Assembly (NCBI RefSeq): GCF_021917145.1
Contig: NC_061081.1
Location: 9,820,100 to 9,884,099 of the forward strand
Reading direction: 5' to 3'
DNA length: 64,000 nt
DNA from: Hypomesus transpacificus
Taxonomy: Eukaryota > Chordata > Actinopteri > Osmeriformes > Osmeridae
Position 1 is the first letter of the stretch. The number at the start of each line of letters is the position of its first letter. Below, piece after piece: positions 1 through 12,500 of the stretch. The notes below the pieces were generated by a model. That model saw nothing but the letters and a program-made list of their open reading frames with translations. It had not been told where the DNA came from and made no database searches. Made by a program: the position numbers and the translations under genes.

Positions 1-297
1 AATGGATTGTTTATACTCAAGCAATAGAGCATGAATACATTGAAAGAGCCAACTTAAACATTTAAATTACAGTTACATTTAGTTATTTAGCAAACGCTCT
101 TATCCAATGCGACTTACAGTAAGTACAGGGACATTCTCCCTGAGGCAAGTAAGGTGAAGTGCCTTGCCCAAGGACACAACGTCATTTGTCACGGTCGGGA
201 ATCAAACTGGCAACCTTCTGATAAATAGCCCCACTCCCTAACCGCTCAGCCATCTGACCCCCCTATAAACTTAAATCTCTTGTCACGGATCACTTAC
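1..297 (-). other. SEA-domain intron of mucin copy A (partial)
   Basis: This stretch is intron between the second and third SEA exons of copy A. The donor GTAAGT reads on the minus strand immediately after base 298. The left end of the window corresponds to about base 25,660 in copy B, so the acceptor and third SEA exon of copy A should lie only a few tens of bases beyond the left edge. Most of the intron is filled by one SINE. No gene is seen in it. Confidence 0.75.
59..267 (-). mobile_element. tRNA-derived SINE in SEA intron of copy A
   Basis: On the minus strand the element has a tRNA Leu/Ser-like head with the box A-like TGGCTGAGCGGT, a degenerate box B, a body with CCTTGGGCAAGGCACTTCACC, and a tail ending in CTGTAAGTCGC...GCTAAATAACTAAATG. 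It is flanked by an exact 8-bp direct repeat, AACTTAAA, at 51-58 and 268-275, which I read as the target-site duplication. The same insertion sits at the same place in copy B (25,717-25,920). Copy 3 has an unoccupied site near 50,692. The family name is not certain; the tail type is common in teleosts. Confidence 0.8.
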
Positions 298-560
298 CAA
301 AATCCAAGAATTATGCATCTCAGGAAAGTGAAAGGGTACCGCTTCCTGTATCCCCAATTCAGCTGGAAAATATGATAAAAATTATTGAAAAAATCAATGT
401 CAAATGACTTTCCTATTGAATTGAAATGACGGATTTTAGATGAGAATTACCTCAGCTGTGACATTGGCAGCCAGTTCTTGATATTGCGGTGACTTTGGGT
501 TGTTATATTCAATTACGAAAACCCGCACCAAGCGCATCCTCAGAAAGAGGTAACCCTCAT
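298..560 (-). other. SEA domain, N-terminal and middle parts (copy A)
   Basis: The N-terminal strand is encoded at about 560-451, then an 88-bp intron (450-363) with acceptor TTTTCCAG, then the 65-bp exon 362-298. Landmarks are the basic and hydrophobic RMRLVRVFVIEY, the QYQEL pair typical of the SEA helix, the NVT sequon, and YRKRYPFTFLRCIILGF. Copies B and 3 have Arg where this copy has Trp in the third codon of the middle exon. The strand bearing the G-S bond is in the next exon, outside the window. Confidence 0.8.
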
Positions 561-3500
561 TTTGTTGAGGGGGTTCTGTTGATGCACCTGTGCTAGTGGT
601 GGTAAATCTGGTAGTGCTAGAAGTTTGTGTCGCAGGGATAGCTATTTTGGTTGTGGATGTAGTTGAATGTGGTAGAGAAGTTGGGGCTGTTGCGATACTT
701 GTAAAAGATGCTGTGGTAGTTGTAGGGGCAACTGTGGTACTTGTAGGGGCAGCTGTGGTTGTAGTAGGAGCAGCTGTGGTTGTAGTAGGAGCAGCTGTGG
801 TTGTTGTAGGGGCAACTGTGGTTATAATCGGAGCAGCTCTTGTAGTTGTAGGTGCAGCTGTGGTTGTAGTAGGGGCGACTGTTGTCGTTGTTGGGGCGGC
901 TGTGGTTGTACTGGGAGTAGCTGTGGCTGTTGTTGGAGCCTCTGTGGTAGTTGTTGGGGTGGCTGTGGTAGTAGTGGGAGAAACTGTGGATGTTGTTGGA
1001 GTGTCTGTGGTATTTTTAGGGGCAGCTGTGGTTGTAGTGGGAGAAGTTGCAGATGTTGTTGGAGTGTCTGTGGTAGTTGTAGGGGCAGCTGTGGTCTTAG
1101 TGGGAGAAGCTGTGGTTGTTGTTGGAAACTCTGTTGCTATTAAAGGTGCAGTTGATGTTGTAGTAGGAGCGGCTGTTGTTGTTGGAGCCTCTGAGGTAGT
1201 TGTTGGGGAATTTGTAGGTGCAAATGTGGTTGCAGTGGGAGAAGCTGTGGTTGTGGTTGGACCAGATGTGGTCGTTGTGGGAGAAGCTCTTGTTGCTGTT
1301 GGATTCTCTGTAGTAGTTGTAGGGGTAGCTGTGGTTGTAGTTGGAGCAGCTGTGGTCGTAGTGGGAGAAGCTGTGCTTGTAGTTGGAGCAGCTGTGGTCG
1401 TAGTGGGAGGAGCCGTTGTTGTTGGAGCCTCTGTTGTAATAGTAGGTGCAGCTGTGGTTATATTTGGAGCCTCTGTTGTAGTTGTAGGTGAAGCTGTGGT
1501 TGTTGTTTGATCCTCTCTGGTAGTTGTAGGGGCAGCTGTGGTTGTTGTGGGAGAAGCTTTTGTAGCTGTAGGTGCCACTGTGGTTGTTTTTGGAGCCTCT
1601 GTGATAGTTGTAGGTGCAGCTGTTGTTGTAGTGGGAGCAGCTGTGGTTGTTATTGGATCCTCTGGTGTAATTGTCGGTGCACCTTTGGTTGTAGTGAGAG
1701 AAGCGTTGGTAGTAGTGGGAGAAACTGTGGTTGTTGTTGGAGCTTCTGTTGTAGTTGTAGTTGCAGCTGTGGTTGTTGTTTGATCCTCTGTGGTAGTTGT
1801 AGGGGCTGCTGTGGTTGTTGTGGGAGCAGCTGTTGTAGTTGTAGGTGCAGCTGTGGTTGTAGTGGGGGCACCTGTTGTAGTTGTAGGTGCAGTTGTGGTT
1901 CTTGTCGGAGCCTCTGCTGCAGTTGTAGGTGTAGCTGTGGTCGCAGTGGGAGCAGCCGTTGTTTTACGAGCCTCTGTTGTAGTTGTAGGTGAAGCTGTGG
2001 TCGAAGTGGGAGCAGCCGTTGTTGCTGTTGTTGGAATCTCTGTTGTAATTGTAGGTGCAGCTTTGGTTGTAGTGGGAGCACCTGTTGTAGTTGTAGGTGC
2101 AGCTTTGGTTGTAGCGGTAGAACCTGTTGTAGTTGTAGGTGCAGCTGTTGTTGTAGGTAGAGCGTCTGTGGTAGTTGTTTGGGCGGCTGTTGTTGTAATG
2201 GGAGCAGTTGTGGTAGTTGTAGGTGCAGCTGTGGTCATAGTAGGAGCAGCTGTTGTTGTTGAAGCCTCTAGTGTAGTTGTTGGGTTAGCTGTGGTTGTAT
2301 TGGGAGCAGCTCTGGTTGTTGTTGGAGCCTGTGTTGTAGTTGTAGCTGCAGCTGTGGTTGTTGTTTGATCCTCTGTGGTAGTTGTAGGGGCAGCTGTGAT
2401 TGATGTGGGAGCAGCTGTGGTAGTCGTGGGAGAAGCTGTGGTTTTAGTGGGGGCACCTGTTGTAGTTGTAGGTGCAGCTGTGATTGTAGTAGGGGCGACT
2501 GTTGTCGTTGTTGGGGCGGCTGTGGTTGTACTGAGAGTAGCTGTGGCTGTTGTTGGAGCCTCTGTGGTAGTTGTTGGGGTGGCTGTGGTAGTAGTGGGAG
2601 AAACTGTGGATGTTGTTGGAGTGTCTGTGGTATTTTTAGGGGCAGCTGTGGTTGTAGTGGGAGAAGTTGCAGATGTTGTTGGAGTGTCTGTGGTAGTTGT
2701 AGGGGCAGCTGTGGTCTTAGTGGGAGAAGCTGTGGTTGTTGTTGGAAACTCTGTTGCTATTAAAGGTGCAGTTGATGTTGTAGTAGGAGCGGCTGTTGTT
2801 GTTGGAGCCTCTGAGGTAGTTGTTGGGGAATTTGTAGGTGCAAATGTGGTTGCAGTGGGAGAAGCTGTGGTTGTGGTTGGACCAGATGTGGTCGTTGTGG
2901 GAGAAGCTCTTGTTGCTGTTGGATTCTCTGTAGTAGTTGTAGGGGTAGCTGTGGTTGTAGTTGGAGCAGCTGTGGTCGTAGTGGGAGAAGCTGTGCTTGT
3001 AGTTGGAGCAGCTGTGGTCGTAGTGGGAGGAGCCGTTGTTGTTGGAGCCTCTGTTGTAACAGTAGGTGCAGCTGTGGTTATATTTGGAGCCTCTGTTGTA
3101 GTTGTAGGTGAAGCTGTGGTTGTTGTTTGATCCTCTCTGGTAGTTGTAGGGGCAGCTGTGGTTGTTGTGGGAGAAGCTTTTGTAGCTGTAGGTGCCACTG
3201 TGGTTGTTTTTGGAGCCTCTGTGATAGTTGTAGGTGCAGCTGTTGTTGTAGTGGGAGCAGCTGTGGTTGTTATTGGATCCTCTGGTGTAATTGTCGGTGC
3301 ACCTTTGGTTGTAGTGAGAGAAGCGTTGGTAGTAGTGGGAGAAACTGTGGTTGTTGTTGGAGCTTCTGTTGTAGTTGTAGTTGCAGCTGTGGTTGTTGTT
3401 TGATCCTCTGTGGTAGTTGTAGGGGCTGCTGTGGTTGTTGTGGGAGCAGCTGTTGTAGTTGTAGGTGCAGCTGTGGTTGTAGTGGGGGCACCTGTTGTAG

Positions 3501-6500
3501 TTGTAGGTGCAGTTGTGGTTCTTGTCGGAGCCTCTGCTGCAGTTGTAGGTGTAGCTGTGGTCGCAGTGGGAGCAGCCGTTGTTTTACGAGCCTCTGTTGT
3601 AGTTGTAGGTGCAGCTGTGGTCGAAGTGGGAGCAGCCGTTGTTGCTGTTGTTGGAATCTCTGTTGTAATTGTAGGTGCAGCTTTGGTTGTAGTGGGAGCA
3701 CCTGTTGTAGTTGTAGGTGCAGCTTTGGTTGTAGCGGTAGAACCTGTTGTAGTTGTAGGTGCAGCTGTTGTTGTAGGTAGAGCGTCTGTGGTAGTTGTTT
3801 GGGCGGCTGTTGTTGTAATGGGAGCAGTTGTGGTAGTTGTAGGTGCAGCTGTGGTCATAGTAGGAGCAGCTGTTGTTGTTGAAGCCTCTGTTGTAGTTGT
3901 TGGGTTAGCTGTGGTTGTATTGGGAGCAGCTCTGGTTATTGTTGGAGCCTGTGTTGTAGTTGTAGCTGCAGCTGTGGTTGTTGTTTGATCCTCTGTGGTA
4001 GTTGTAGGGGCAGCTGTGATTGATGTGGGAGCAGCTGTAGTAGTCGTGGGAGAAGCTGTGGTTTTAGTGGGGGCACCTGTTGTAGTTGTAGGTGCAGCTG
4101 TGATTGTTGTTGGAGCCTCTGTGGTAGTTGTAGGTGTAGCTGTGGTCGCAGTGGGAGCAGCCGTTGTTATTGGAGCCTCTGTTGTAGTTGTAGGTGCAGC
4201 TGTGGTCATAATGGGAGCATACGTTGTTGTTGTTGGAGCCTCTGTTGTAGTTGTAGGTGCAGCTGTTGTTGTAGTGGGAGCAGCTGTGGTTGTTGTTGGA
4301 TTCTCTGTTGTAGTTGTAGGTACAGCTGTTGTTGTAGTGTGAGCAGCTGTGGTTGTTGTTGGATCCTCTGGTGTAATTGTGGGTGCACCTTTGGTTGTAG
4401 TGAGAGAAGCGTTGGTAGTGGTGGGAGAAACTGTGGTTGTTGTTGGAGCCTCTGTTGTAGTTGTAGCTGCAGCTCTGGTTGTTGTTGAGTTAGCTGTGGT
4501 TGTTGTTGGAGCCTCTATTGTAGTTGTAGTTGCAGCTGTGGTTGTTGTTTGATCCTCTGTGGTAGTTGTAGGGGCAGCTGTGGTTGTTGTGGGAGCAACT
4601 GTTGTGGTTGTAGGTGCAGCTGTGGTTGTAGTGGGGTTACCTGTTGTAGTTGTAGGTGCAGTTGTGGTTCTTGTCGGAGCCTCTGCTGCAGTTGTAGGTG
4701 TAGCTGTGGTCTTAGTGGGAGCAGCCGTTGTTGTTGTTGGAGCCTCTGTTGTAGTTGTAAGTGCAGCTGTGGTTGTAGTCGGAGCAGACGTTGTTTTACG
4801 AGCCTCTGTTGTAGTTGTAGGTGCAGCTGTGGTCGAAGTGGGAGCAGCCGTTGTTGTTGTTGTTGGAATCTCTGTTGTAATTGTAGGTGCAGCTTTGGTT
4901 GTAGTGGGAGCACCTGTTGTAGTTGTAGGTGCAGCTTTGGTTGTAGTGGGAGAACCTGTTGTAGTTGTAGGTGCAGCTGTTGTTGTAGGTAGAGCGTCTG
5001 TGGTAGTTGTTTGGGCGGCTGTGGTTGTAATGGGAGCAGCTGTGGTAGTTGTAGGTGCAGCTGTGGTCATAGTAGGAGCAGCTGTTGTTGTTGAAGCCTC
5101 TGTTGTAGTTGTTGGGTTAGCTGTGGTTGTATTGGGAGCAGCTGTGGTTGTTGTTGGAGCCTGTGTTGTAGTTGTAGCTGCAGCTGTGGTTGTTGTTTGA
5201 TCCTCTGTGGTAGTTGTAGGGGCAGCTGTGGTTGATGTGGGAGCAGCTGTGGTAGTCGTGGGAGAAGCTGTGGTTTTAGTGGGGGCACCTGTTGTAGTTG
5301 TAGGTGCAGCTGTGATTGTTGTTGGAGCCTCTCTGGTAGTTGTAGGTGTAGCTGTGGTTGTAGTGGGAGAAGTTGCAGATGTTGTTGGAGTGTCTGTGGT
5401 AGTTGTAGGGGCAGCTGTGGTCTTAGTGGGAGAAGCTGTGGTTGTTGTTGGAAACTCTGTTGCTATTAAAGGTGCAGTTGATGTTGTAGTAGGAGCGGCT
5501 GTTGTTGTTGGAGCCTCTGAGGTAGTTGTTGGGGAATTTGTAGGTGCAAATGTGGTTGCAGTGGGAGAAGCTGTGGTTGTGGTTGGACCAGATGTGGTCG
5601 TTGTGGGAGAAGCTCTTGTTGCTGTTGGATTCTCTGTAGTAGTTGTAGGGGTAGCTGTGGTTGTAGTTGGAGCAGCTGTGGTCGTAGTGGGAGAAGCTGT
5701 GCTTGTAGTTGGAGCAGCTGTGGTCGTAGTGGGAGGAGCCGTTGTTGTTGGAGCCTCTGTTGTAATAGTAGGTGCAGCTGTGGTTATATTTGGAGCCTCT
5801 GTTGTAGTTGTAGGTGAAGCTGTGGTTGTTGTTTGATCCTCTCTGGTAGTTGTAGGGGCAGCTGTGGTTGTTGTGGGAGAAGCTTTTGTAGCTGTAGGTG
5901 CCACTGTGGTTGTTTTTGGAGCCTCTGTGATAGTTGTAGGTGCAGCTGTTGTTGTAGTGGGAGCAGCTGTGGTTGTTATTGGATCCTCTGGTGTAATTGT
6001 CGGTGCACCTTTAGTTGTAGTGAGAGAAGCGTTGGTAGTAGTGGGAGAAACTGTGGTTGTTGTTGGAGCTTCTGTTGTAGTTGTAGTTGCAGCTGTGGTT
6101 GTTGTTTGATCCTCTGTGGTAGTTGTAGGGGCTGCTGTGGTTGTTGTGGGAGCAGCTGTTGTAGTTGTAGGTGCAGCTGTGGTTGTAGTGGGGGCACCTG
6201 TTGTAGTTGTAGGTGCAGTTGTGGTTCTTGTCGGAGCCTCTGCTGCAGTTGTAGGTGTAGCTGTGGTCGCAGTGGGAGCAGCCGTTGTTTTACGAGCCTC
6301 TGTTGTAGTTGTAGGTGAAGCTGTGGTCGAAGTGGGAGCAGCCGTTGTTGCTGTTGTTGGAATCTCTGTTGTAATTGTAGGTGCAGCTTTGGTTGTAGTG
6401 GGAGCACCTGTTGTAGTTGTAGGTGCAGCTTTGGTTGTAGCGGTAGAACCTGTTGTAGTTGTAGGTGCAGCTGTTGTTGTAGGTAGAGCGTCTGTGGTAG

Positions 6501-9500
6501 TTGTTTGGGCGGCTGTTGTTGTAATGGGAGCAGTTGTGGTAGTTGTAGGTGCAGCTGTGGTCATAGTAGGAGCAGCTGTTGTTGTTGAAGCCTCTGTTGT
6601 AGTTGTTGGGTTAGCTGTGGTTGTATTGGGAGCAGCTCTGGTTGTTGTTGGAGCCTGTGTTGTAGTTGTAGCTGCAGCTGTGGTTGTTGTTTGATCCTCT
6701 GTGGTAGTTGTAGGGGCAGCTGTGATTGATGTGGGAGCAGCTGTGGTAGTCGTGGGAGAAGCTGTGGTTTTAGTGGGGGCACCTGTTGTAGTTGTAGGTG
6801 CAGCTGTGATTGTAGTAGGGGCGACTGTTGTCGTTGTTGGGGCGGCTGTGGTTGTACTGGGAGTAGCTGTGGCTGTTGTTGGAGCCTCTGTGGTAGTTGT
6901 TGGGGTGGCTGTGGTAGTAGTGGGAGAAACTGTGGATGTTGTTGGAGTGTCTGTGGTATTTTTAGGGGCAGCTGTGGTTGTAGTGGGAGAAGTTGCAGAT
7001 GTTGTTGGAGTGTCTGTGGTAGTTGTAGGGGCAGCTGTGGTCTTAGTGGGAGAAGCTGTGGTTGTTGTTGGAAACTCTGTTGCTATTAAAGGTGCAGTTG
7101 ATGTTGTAGTAGGAGCGGCTGTTGTTGTTGGAGCCTCTGAGGTAGTTGTTGGGGAATTTGTAGGTGCAAATGTGGTTGCAGTGGGAGAAGCTGTGGTTGT
7201 GGTTGGACCAGATGTGGTCGTTGTGGGAGAAGCTCTTGTTGCTGTTGGATTCTCTGTAGTAGTTGTAGGGGTAGCTGTGGTTGTAGTTGGAGCAGCTGTG
7301 GTCGTAGTGGGAGAAGCTGTGCTTGTAGTTGGAGCAGCTGTGGTCGTAGTGGGAGGAGCCGTTGTTGTTGGAGCCTCTGTTGTAATAGTAGGTGCAGCTG
7401 TGGTTATATTTGGAGCCTCTGTTGTAGTTGTAGGTGAAGCTGTGGTTGTTGTTTGATCCTCTCTGGTAGTTGTAGGGGCAGCTGTGGTTGTTGTGGGAGA
7501 AGCTTTTGTAGCTGTAGGTGCCACTGTGGTTGTTTTTGGAGCCTCTGTGATAGTTGTAGGTGCAGCTGTTGTTGTAGTGGGAGCAGCTGTGGTTGTTATT
7601 GGATCCTCTGGTGTAATTGTCGGTGCACCTTTGGTTGTAGTGAGAGAAGCGTTGGTAGTAGTGGGAGAAACTGTGGTTGTTGTTGGAGCTTCTGTTGTAG
7701 TTGTAGTTGCAGCTGTGGTTGTTGTTTGATCCTCTGTGGTAGTTGTAGGGGCTGCTGTGGTTGTTGTGGGAGCAGCTGTTGTAGTTGTAGGTGCAGCTGT
7801 GGTTGTAGTGGGGGCACCTGTTGTAGTTGTAGGTGCAGTTGTGGTTCTTGTCGGAGCCTCTGCTGCAGTTGTAGGTGTAGCTGTGGTCGCAGTGGGAGCA
7901 GCCGTTGTTTTACGAGCCTCTGTTGTAGTTGTAGGTGTAGCTGTGGTCGAAGTGGGAGCAGCCGTTGTTGCTGTTGTTGGAATCTCTGTTGTAATTGTAG
8001 GTGCAGCTTTGGTTGTAGTGGGAGCACCTGTTGTAGTTGTAGGTGCAGCTTTGGTTGTAGCGGTAGAACCTGTTGTAGTTGTAGGTGCAGCTGTTGTTGT
8101 AGGTAGAGCGTCTGTGGTAGTTGTTTGGGCGGCTGTTGTTGTAATGGGAGCAGTTGTGGTAGTTGTAGGTGCAGCTGTGGTCATAGTAGGAGCAGCTGTT
8201 GTTGTTGAAGCCTCTGTTGTAGTTGTTGGGTTAGCTGTGGTTGTATTGGGAGCAGCTCTGGTTATTGTTGGAGCCTGTGTTGTAGTTGTAGCTGCAGCTG
8301 TGGTTGTTGTTTGATCCTCTGTGGTAGTTGTAGGGGCAGCTGTGATTGATGTGGGAGCAGCTGTAGTAGTCGTGGGAGAAGCTGTGGTTTTAGTGGGGGC
8401 ACCTGTTGTAGTTGTAGGTGCAGCTGTGATTGTTGTTGGAGCCTCTGTGGTAGTTGTAGGTGTAGCTGTGGTCGCAGTGGGAGCAGCCGTTGTTATTGGA
8501 GCCTCTGTTGTAGTTGTAGGTGCAGCTGTGGTCATAATGGGAGCATACGTTGTTGTTGTTGGAGCCTCTGTTGTAGTTGTAGGTGCAGCTGTTGTTGTAG
8601 TGGGAGCAGCTGTGGTTGTTGTTGGATTCTCTGTTGTAGTTGTAGGTACAGCTGTTGTTGTAGTGTGAGCAGCTGTGGTTGTTGTTGGATCCTCTGGTGT
8701 AATTGTGGGTGCACCTTTGGTTGTAGTGAGAGAAGCGTTGGTAGTGGTGGGAGAAACTGTGGTTGTTGTTGGAGCCTCTGTTGTAGTTGTAGCTGCAGCT
8801 CTGGTTGTTGTTGAGTTAGCTGTGGTTGTTGTTGGAGCCTCTATTGTAGTTGTAGTTGCAGCTGTGGTTGTTGTTTGATCCTCTGTGGTAGTTGTAGGGG
8901 CAGCTGTGGTTGTTGTGGGAGCAACTGTTGTGGTTGTAGGTGCAGCTGTGGTTGTAGTGGGGTTACCTGTTGTAGTTGTAGGTGCAGTTGTGGTTCTTGT
9001 CGGAGCCTCTGCTGCAGTTGTAGGTGTAGCTGTGGTCTTAGTGGGAGCAGCCGTTGTTGTTGTTGGAGCCTCTGTTGTAGTTGTAAGTGCAGCTGTGGTT
9101 GTAGTCGGAGCAGACGTTGTTTTACGAGCCTCTGTTGTAGTTGTAGGTGCAGCTGTGGTCGAAGTGGGAGCAGCCGTTGTTGTTGGAATCTCTGTTGTAA
9201 TTGTAGGTGCAGCTTTGGTTGTAGTGGGAGCACCTGTTGTAGTTGTAGGTGCAGCTTTGGTTGTAGTGGGAGAACCTGTTGTAGTTGTAGGTGCAGCTGT
9301 TGTTGTAGGTAGAGCGTCTGTGGTAGTTGTTTGGGCGGCTGTGGTTGTAATGGGAGCAGCTGTGGTAGTTGTAGGTGCAGCTGTGGTCATAGTAGGAGCA
9401 GCTGTTGTTGTTGAAGCCTCTGTTGTAGTTGTTGGGTTAGCTGTGGTTGTATTGGGAGCAGCTGTGGTTGTTGTTGGAGCCTGTGTTGTAGTTGTAGCTG

Positions 9501-12500
9501 CAGCTGTGGTTGTTGTTTGATCCTCTGTGGTAGTTGTAGGGGCAGCTGTGGTTGATGTGGGAGCAGCTGTGGTAGTCGTGGGAGAAGCTGTGGTTTTAGT
9601 GGGGGCACCTGTTGTAGTTGTAGGTGCAGCTGTGATTGTTGTTGGAGCCTCTCTGGTAGTTGTAGGTGTAGCTGTGGTTGTAGTGGGAGAAGTTGCAGAT
9701 GTTGTTGGAGTGTCTGTGGTAGTTGTAGGGGCAGCTGTGGTCTTAGTGGGAGAAGCTGTGGTTGTTGTTGGAAACTCTGTTGCTATTAAAGGTGCAGTTG
9801 ATGTTGTAGTAGGAGCGGCTGTTGTTGTTGGAGCCTCTGAGGTAGTTGTTGGGGAATTTGTAGGTGCAAATGTGGTTGCAGTGGGAGAAGCTGTGGTTGT
9901 GGTTGGACCAGATGTGGTCGTTGTGGGAGAAGCTCTTGTTGCTGTTGGATTCTCTGTAGTAGTTGTAGGGGTAGCTGTGGTTGTAGTTGGAGCAGCTGTG
10001 GTCGTAGTGGGAGAAGCTGTGCTTGTAGTTGGAGCAGCTGTGGTCGTAGTGGGAGGAGCCGTTGTTGTTGGAGCCTCTGTTGTAATAGTAGGTGCAGCTG
10101 TGGTTATATTTGGAGCCTCTGTTGTAGTTGTAGGTGAAGCTGTGGTTGTTGTTTGATCCTCTCTGGTAGTTGTAGGGGCAGCTGTGGTTGTTGTGGGAGA
10201 AGCTTTTGTAGCTGTAGGTGCCACTGTGGTTGTTTTTGGAGCCTCTGTGATAGTTGTAGGTGCAGCTGTTGTTGTAGTGGGAGCAGCTGTGGTTGTTATT
10301 GGATCCTCTGGTGTAATTGTCGGTGCACCTTTGGTTGTAGTGAGAGAAGCGTTGGTAGTAGTGGGAGAAACTGTGGTTGTTGTTGGAGCTTCTGTTGTAG
10401 TTGTAGTTGCAGCTGTGGTTGTTGTTTGATCCTCTGTGGTAGTTGTAGGGGCTGCTGTGGTTGTTGTGGGAGCAGCTGTTGTAGTTGTAGGTGCAGCTGT
10501 GGTTGTAGTGGGGGCACCTGTTGTAGTTGTAGGTGCAGTTGTGGTTCTTGTCGGAACCTCTGCTGCAGTTGTAGGTGTAGCTGTGGTCGCAGTGGGAGCA
10601 GCCGTTGTTTTACGAGCCTCTGTTGTAGTTGTAGGTGAAGCTGTGGTCGAAGTGGGAGCAGCCGTTGTTGCTGTTGTTGGAATCTCTGTTGTAATTGTAG
10701 GTGCAGCTTTGGTTGTAGTGGGAGCACCTGTTGTAGTTGTAGGTGCAGCTTTGGTTGTAGCGGTAGAACCTGTTGTAGTTGTAGGTGCAGCTGTTGTTGT
10801 AGGTAGAGCGTCTGTGGTAGTTGTTTGGGCGGCTGTTGTTGTAATGGGAGCAGTTGTGGTAGTTGTAGGTGCAGCTGTGGTCATAGTAGGAGCAGCTGTT
10901 GTTGTTGAAGCCTCTAGTGTAGTTGTTGGGTTAGCTGTGGTTGTATTGGGAGCAGCTCTGGTTGTTGTTGGAGCCTGTGTTGTAGTTGTAGCTGCAGCTG
11001 TGGTTGTTGTTTGATCCTCTGTGGTAGTTGTAGGGGCAGCTGTGATTGATGTGGGAGCAGCTGTGGTAGTCGTGGGAGAAGCTGTGGTTTTAGTGGGGGC
11101 ACCTGTTGTAGTTGTAGGTGCAGCTGTGATTGTAGTAGGGGCGACTGTTGTCGTTGTTGGGGCGGCTGTGGTTGTACTGAGAGTAGCTGTGGCTGTTGTT
11201 GGAGCCTCTGTGGTAGTTGTTGGGGTGGCTGTGGTAGTAGTGGGAGAAACTGTGGATGTTGTTGGAGTGTCTGTGGTATTTTTAGGGGCAGCTGTGGTTG
11301 TAGTGGGAGAAGTTGCAGATGTTGTTGGAGTGTCTGTGGTAGTTGTAGGGGCAGCTGTGGTCTTAGTGGGAGAAGCTGTGGTTGTTGTTGGAAACTCTGT
11401 TGCTATTAAAGGTGCAGTTGATGTTGTAGTAGGAGCGGCTGTTGTTGTTGGAGCCTCTGAGGTAGTTGTTGGGGAATTTGTAGGTGCAAATGTGGTTGCA
11501 GTGGGAGAAGCTGTGGTTGTGGTTGGACCAGATGTGGTTGTTGTGGGAGAAGCTCTTGTTGCTGTTGGATTCTCTGTAGTAGTTGTAGGGGTAGCTGTGG
11601 TTGTAGTTGGAGCAGCTGTGGTCGTAGTGGGAGAAGCTGTGCTTGTAGTTGGAGCAGCTGTGGTCGTAGTGGGAGGAGCCGTTGTTGTTGGAGCCTCTGT
11701 TGTAACAGTAGGTGCAGCTGTGGTTATATTTGGAGCCTCTGTTGTAGTTGTAGGTGAAGCTGTGGTTGTTGTTTGATCCTCTCTGGTAGTTGTAGGGGCA
11801 GCTGTGGTTGTTGTGGGAGAAGCTTTTGTAGCTGTAGGTGCCACTGTGGTTGTTTTTGGAGCCTCTGTGATAGTTGTAGGTGCAGCTGTTGTTGTAGTGG
11901 GAGCAGCTGTGGTTGTTATTGGATCCTCTGGTGTAATTGTCGGTGCACCTTTGGTTGTAGTGAGAGAAGCGTTGGTAGTAGTGGGAGAAACTGTGGTTGT
12001 TGTTGGAGCTTCTGTTGTAGTTGTAGTTGCAGCTGTGGTTGTTGTTTGATCCTCTGTGGTAGTTGTAGGGGCTGCTGTGGTTGTTGTGGGAGCAGCTGTT
12101 GTAGTTGTAGGTGCAGCTGTGGTTGTAGTGGGGGCACCTGTTGTAGTTGTAGGTGCAGTTGTGGTTCTTGTCGGAGCCTCTGCTGCAGTTGTAGGTGTAG
12201 CTGTGGTCGCAGTGGGAGCAGCCGTTGTTTTACGAGCCTCTGTTGTAGTTGTAGGTGCAGCTGTGGTCGAAGTGGGAGCAGCCGTTGTTGCTGTTGTTGG
12301 AATCTCTGTTGTAATTGTAGGTGCAGCTTTGGTTGTAGTGGGAGCACCTGTTGTAGTTGTAGGTGCAGCTTTGGTTGTAGCGGTAGAACCTGTTGTAGTT
12401 GTAGGTGCAGCTGTTGTTGTAGGTAGAGCGTCTGTGGTAGTTGTTTGGGCGGCTGTTGTTGTAATGGGAGCAGTTGTGGTAGTTGTAGGTGCAGCTGTGG

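Noticed and set aside
1507-1992. Plus-strand Cys/Ser/Gly-rich frames resembling keratin-associated or metallothionein-like proteins
   Set aside because: They are direct reverse complements of Thr/Ala codons (ACA to TGT, GCT to AGC). They recur with the repeat and have no start context or splice support.
1650-2081. Minus-strand Leu/Gln/Pro-rich frames resembling low-complexity activation domains
   Set aside because: They are a shifted reading of the same 21-bp unit (CAACTACAACC and similar), interrupted every few hundred bases, and not joined to any splice site.
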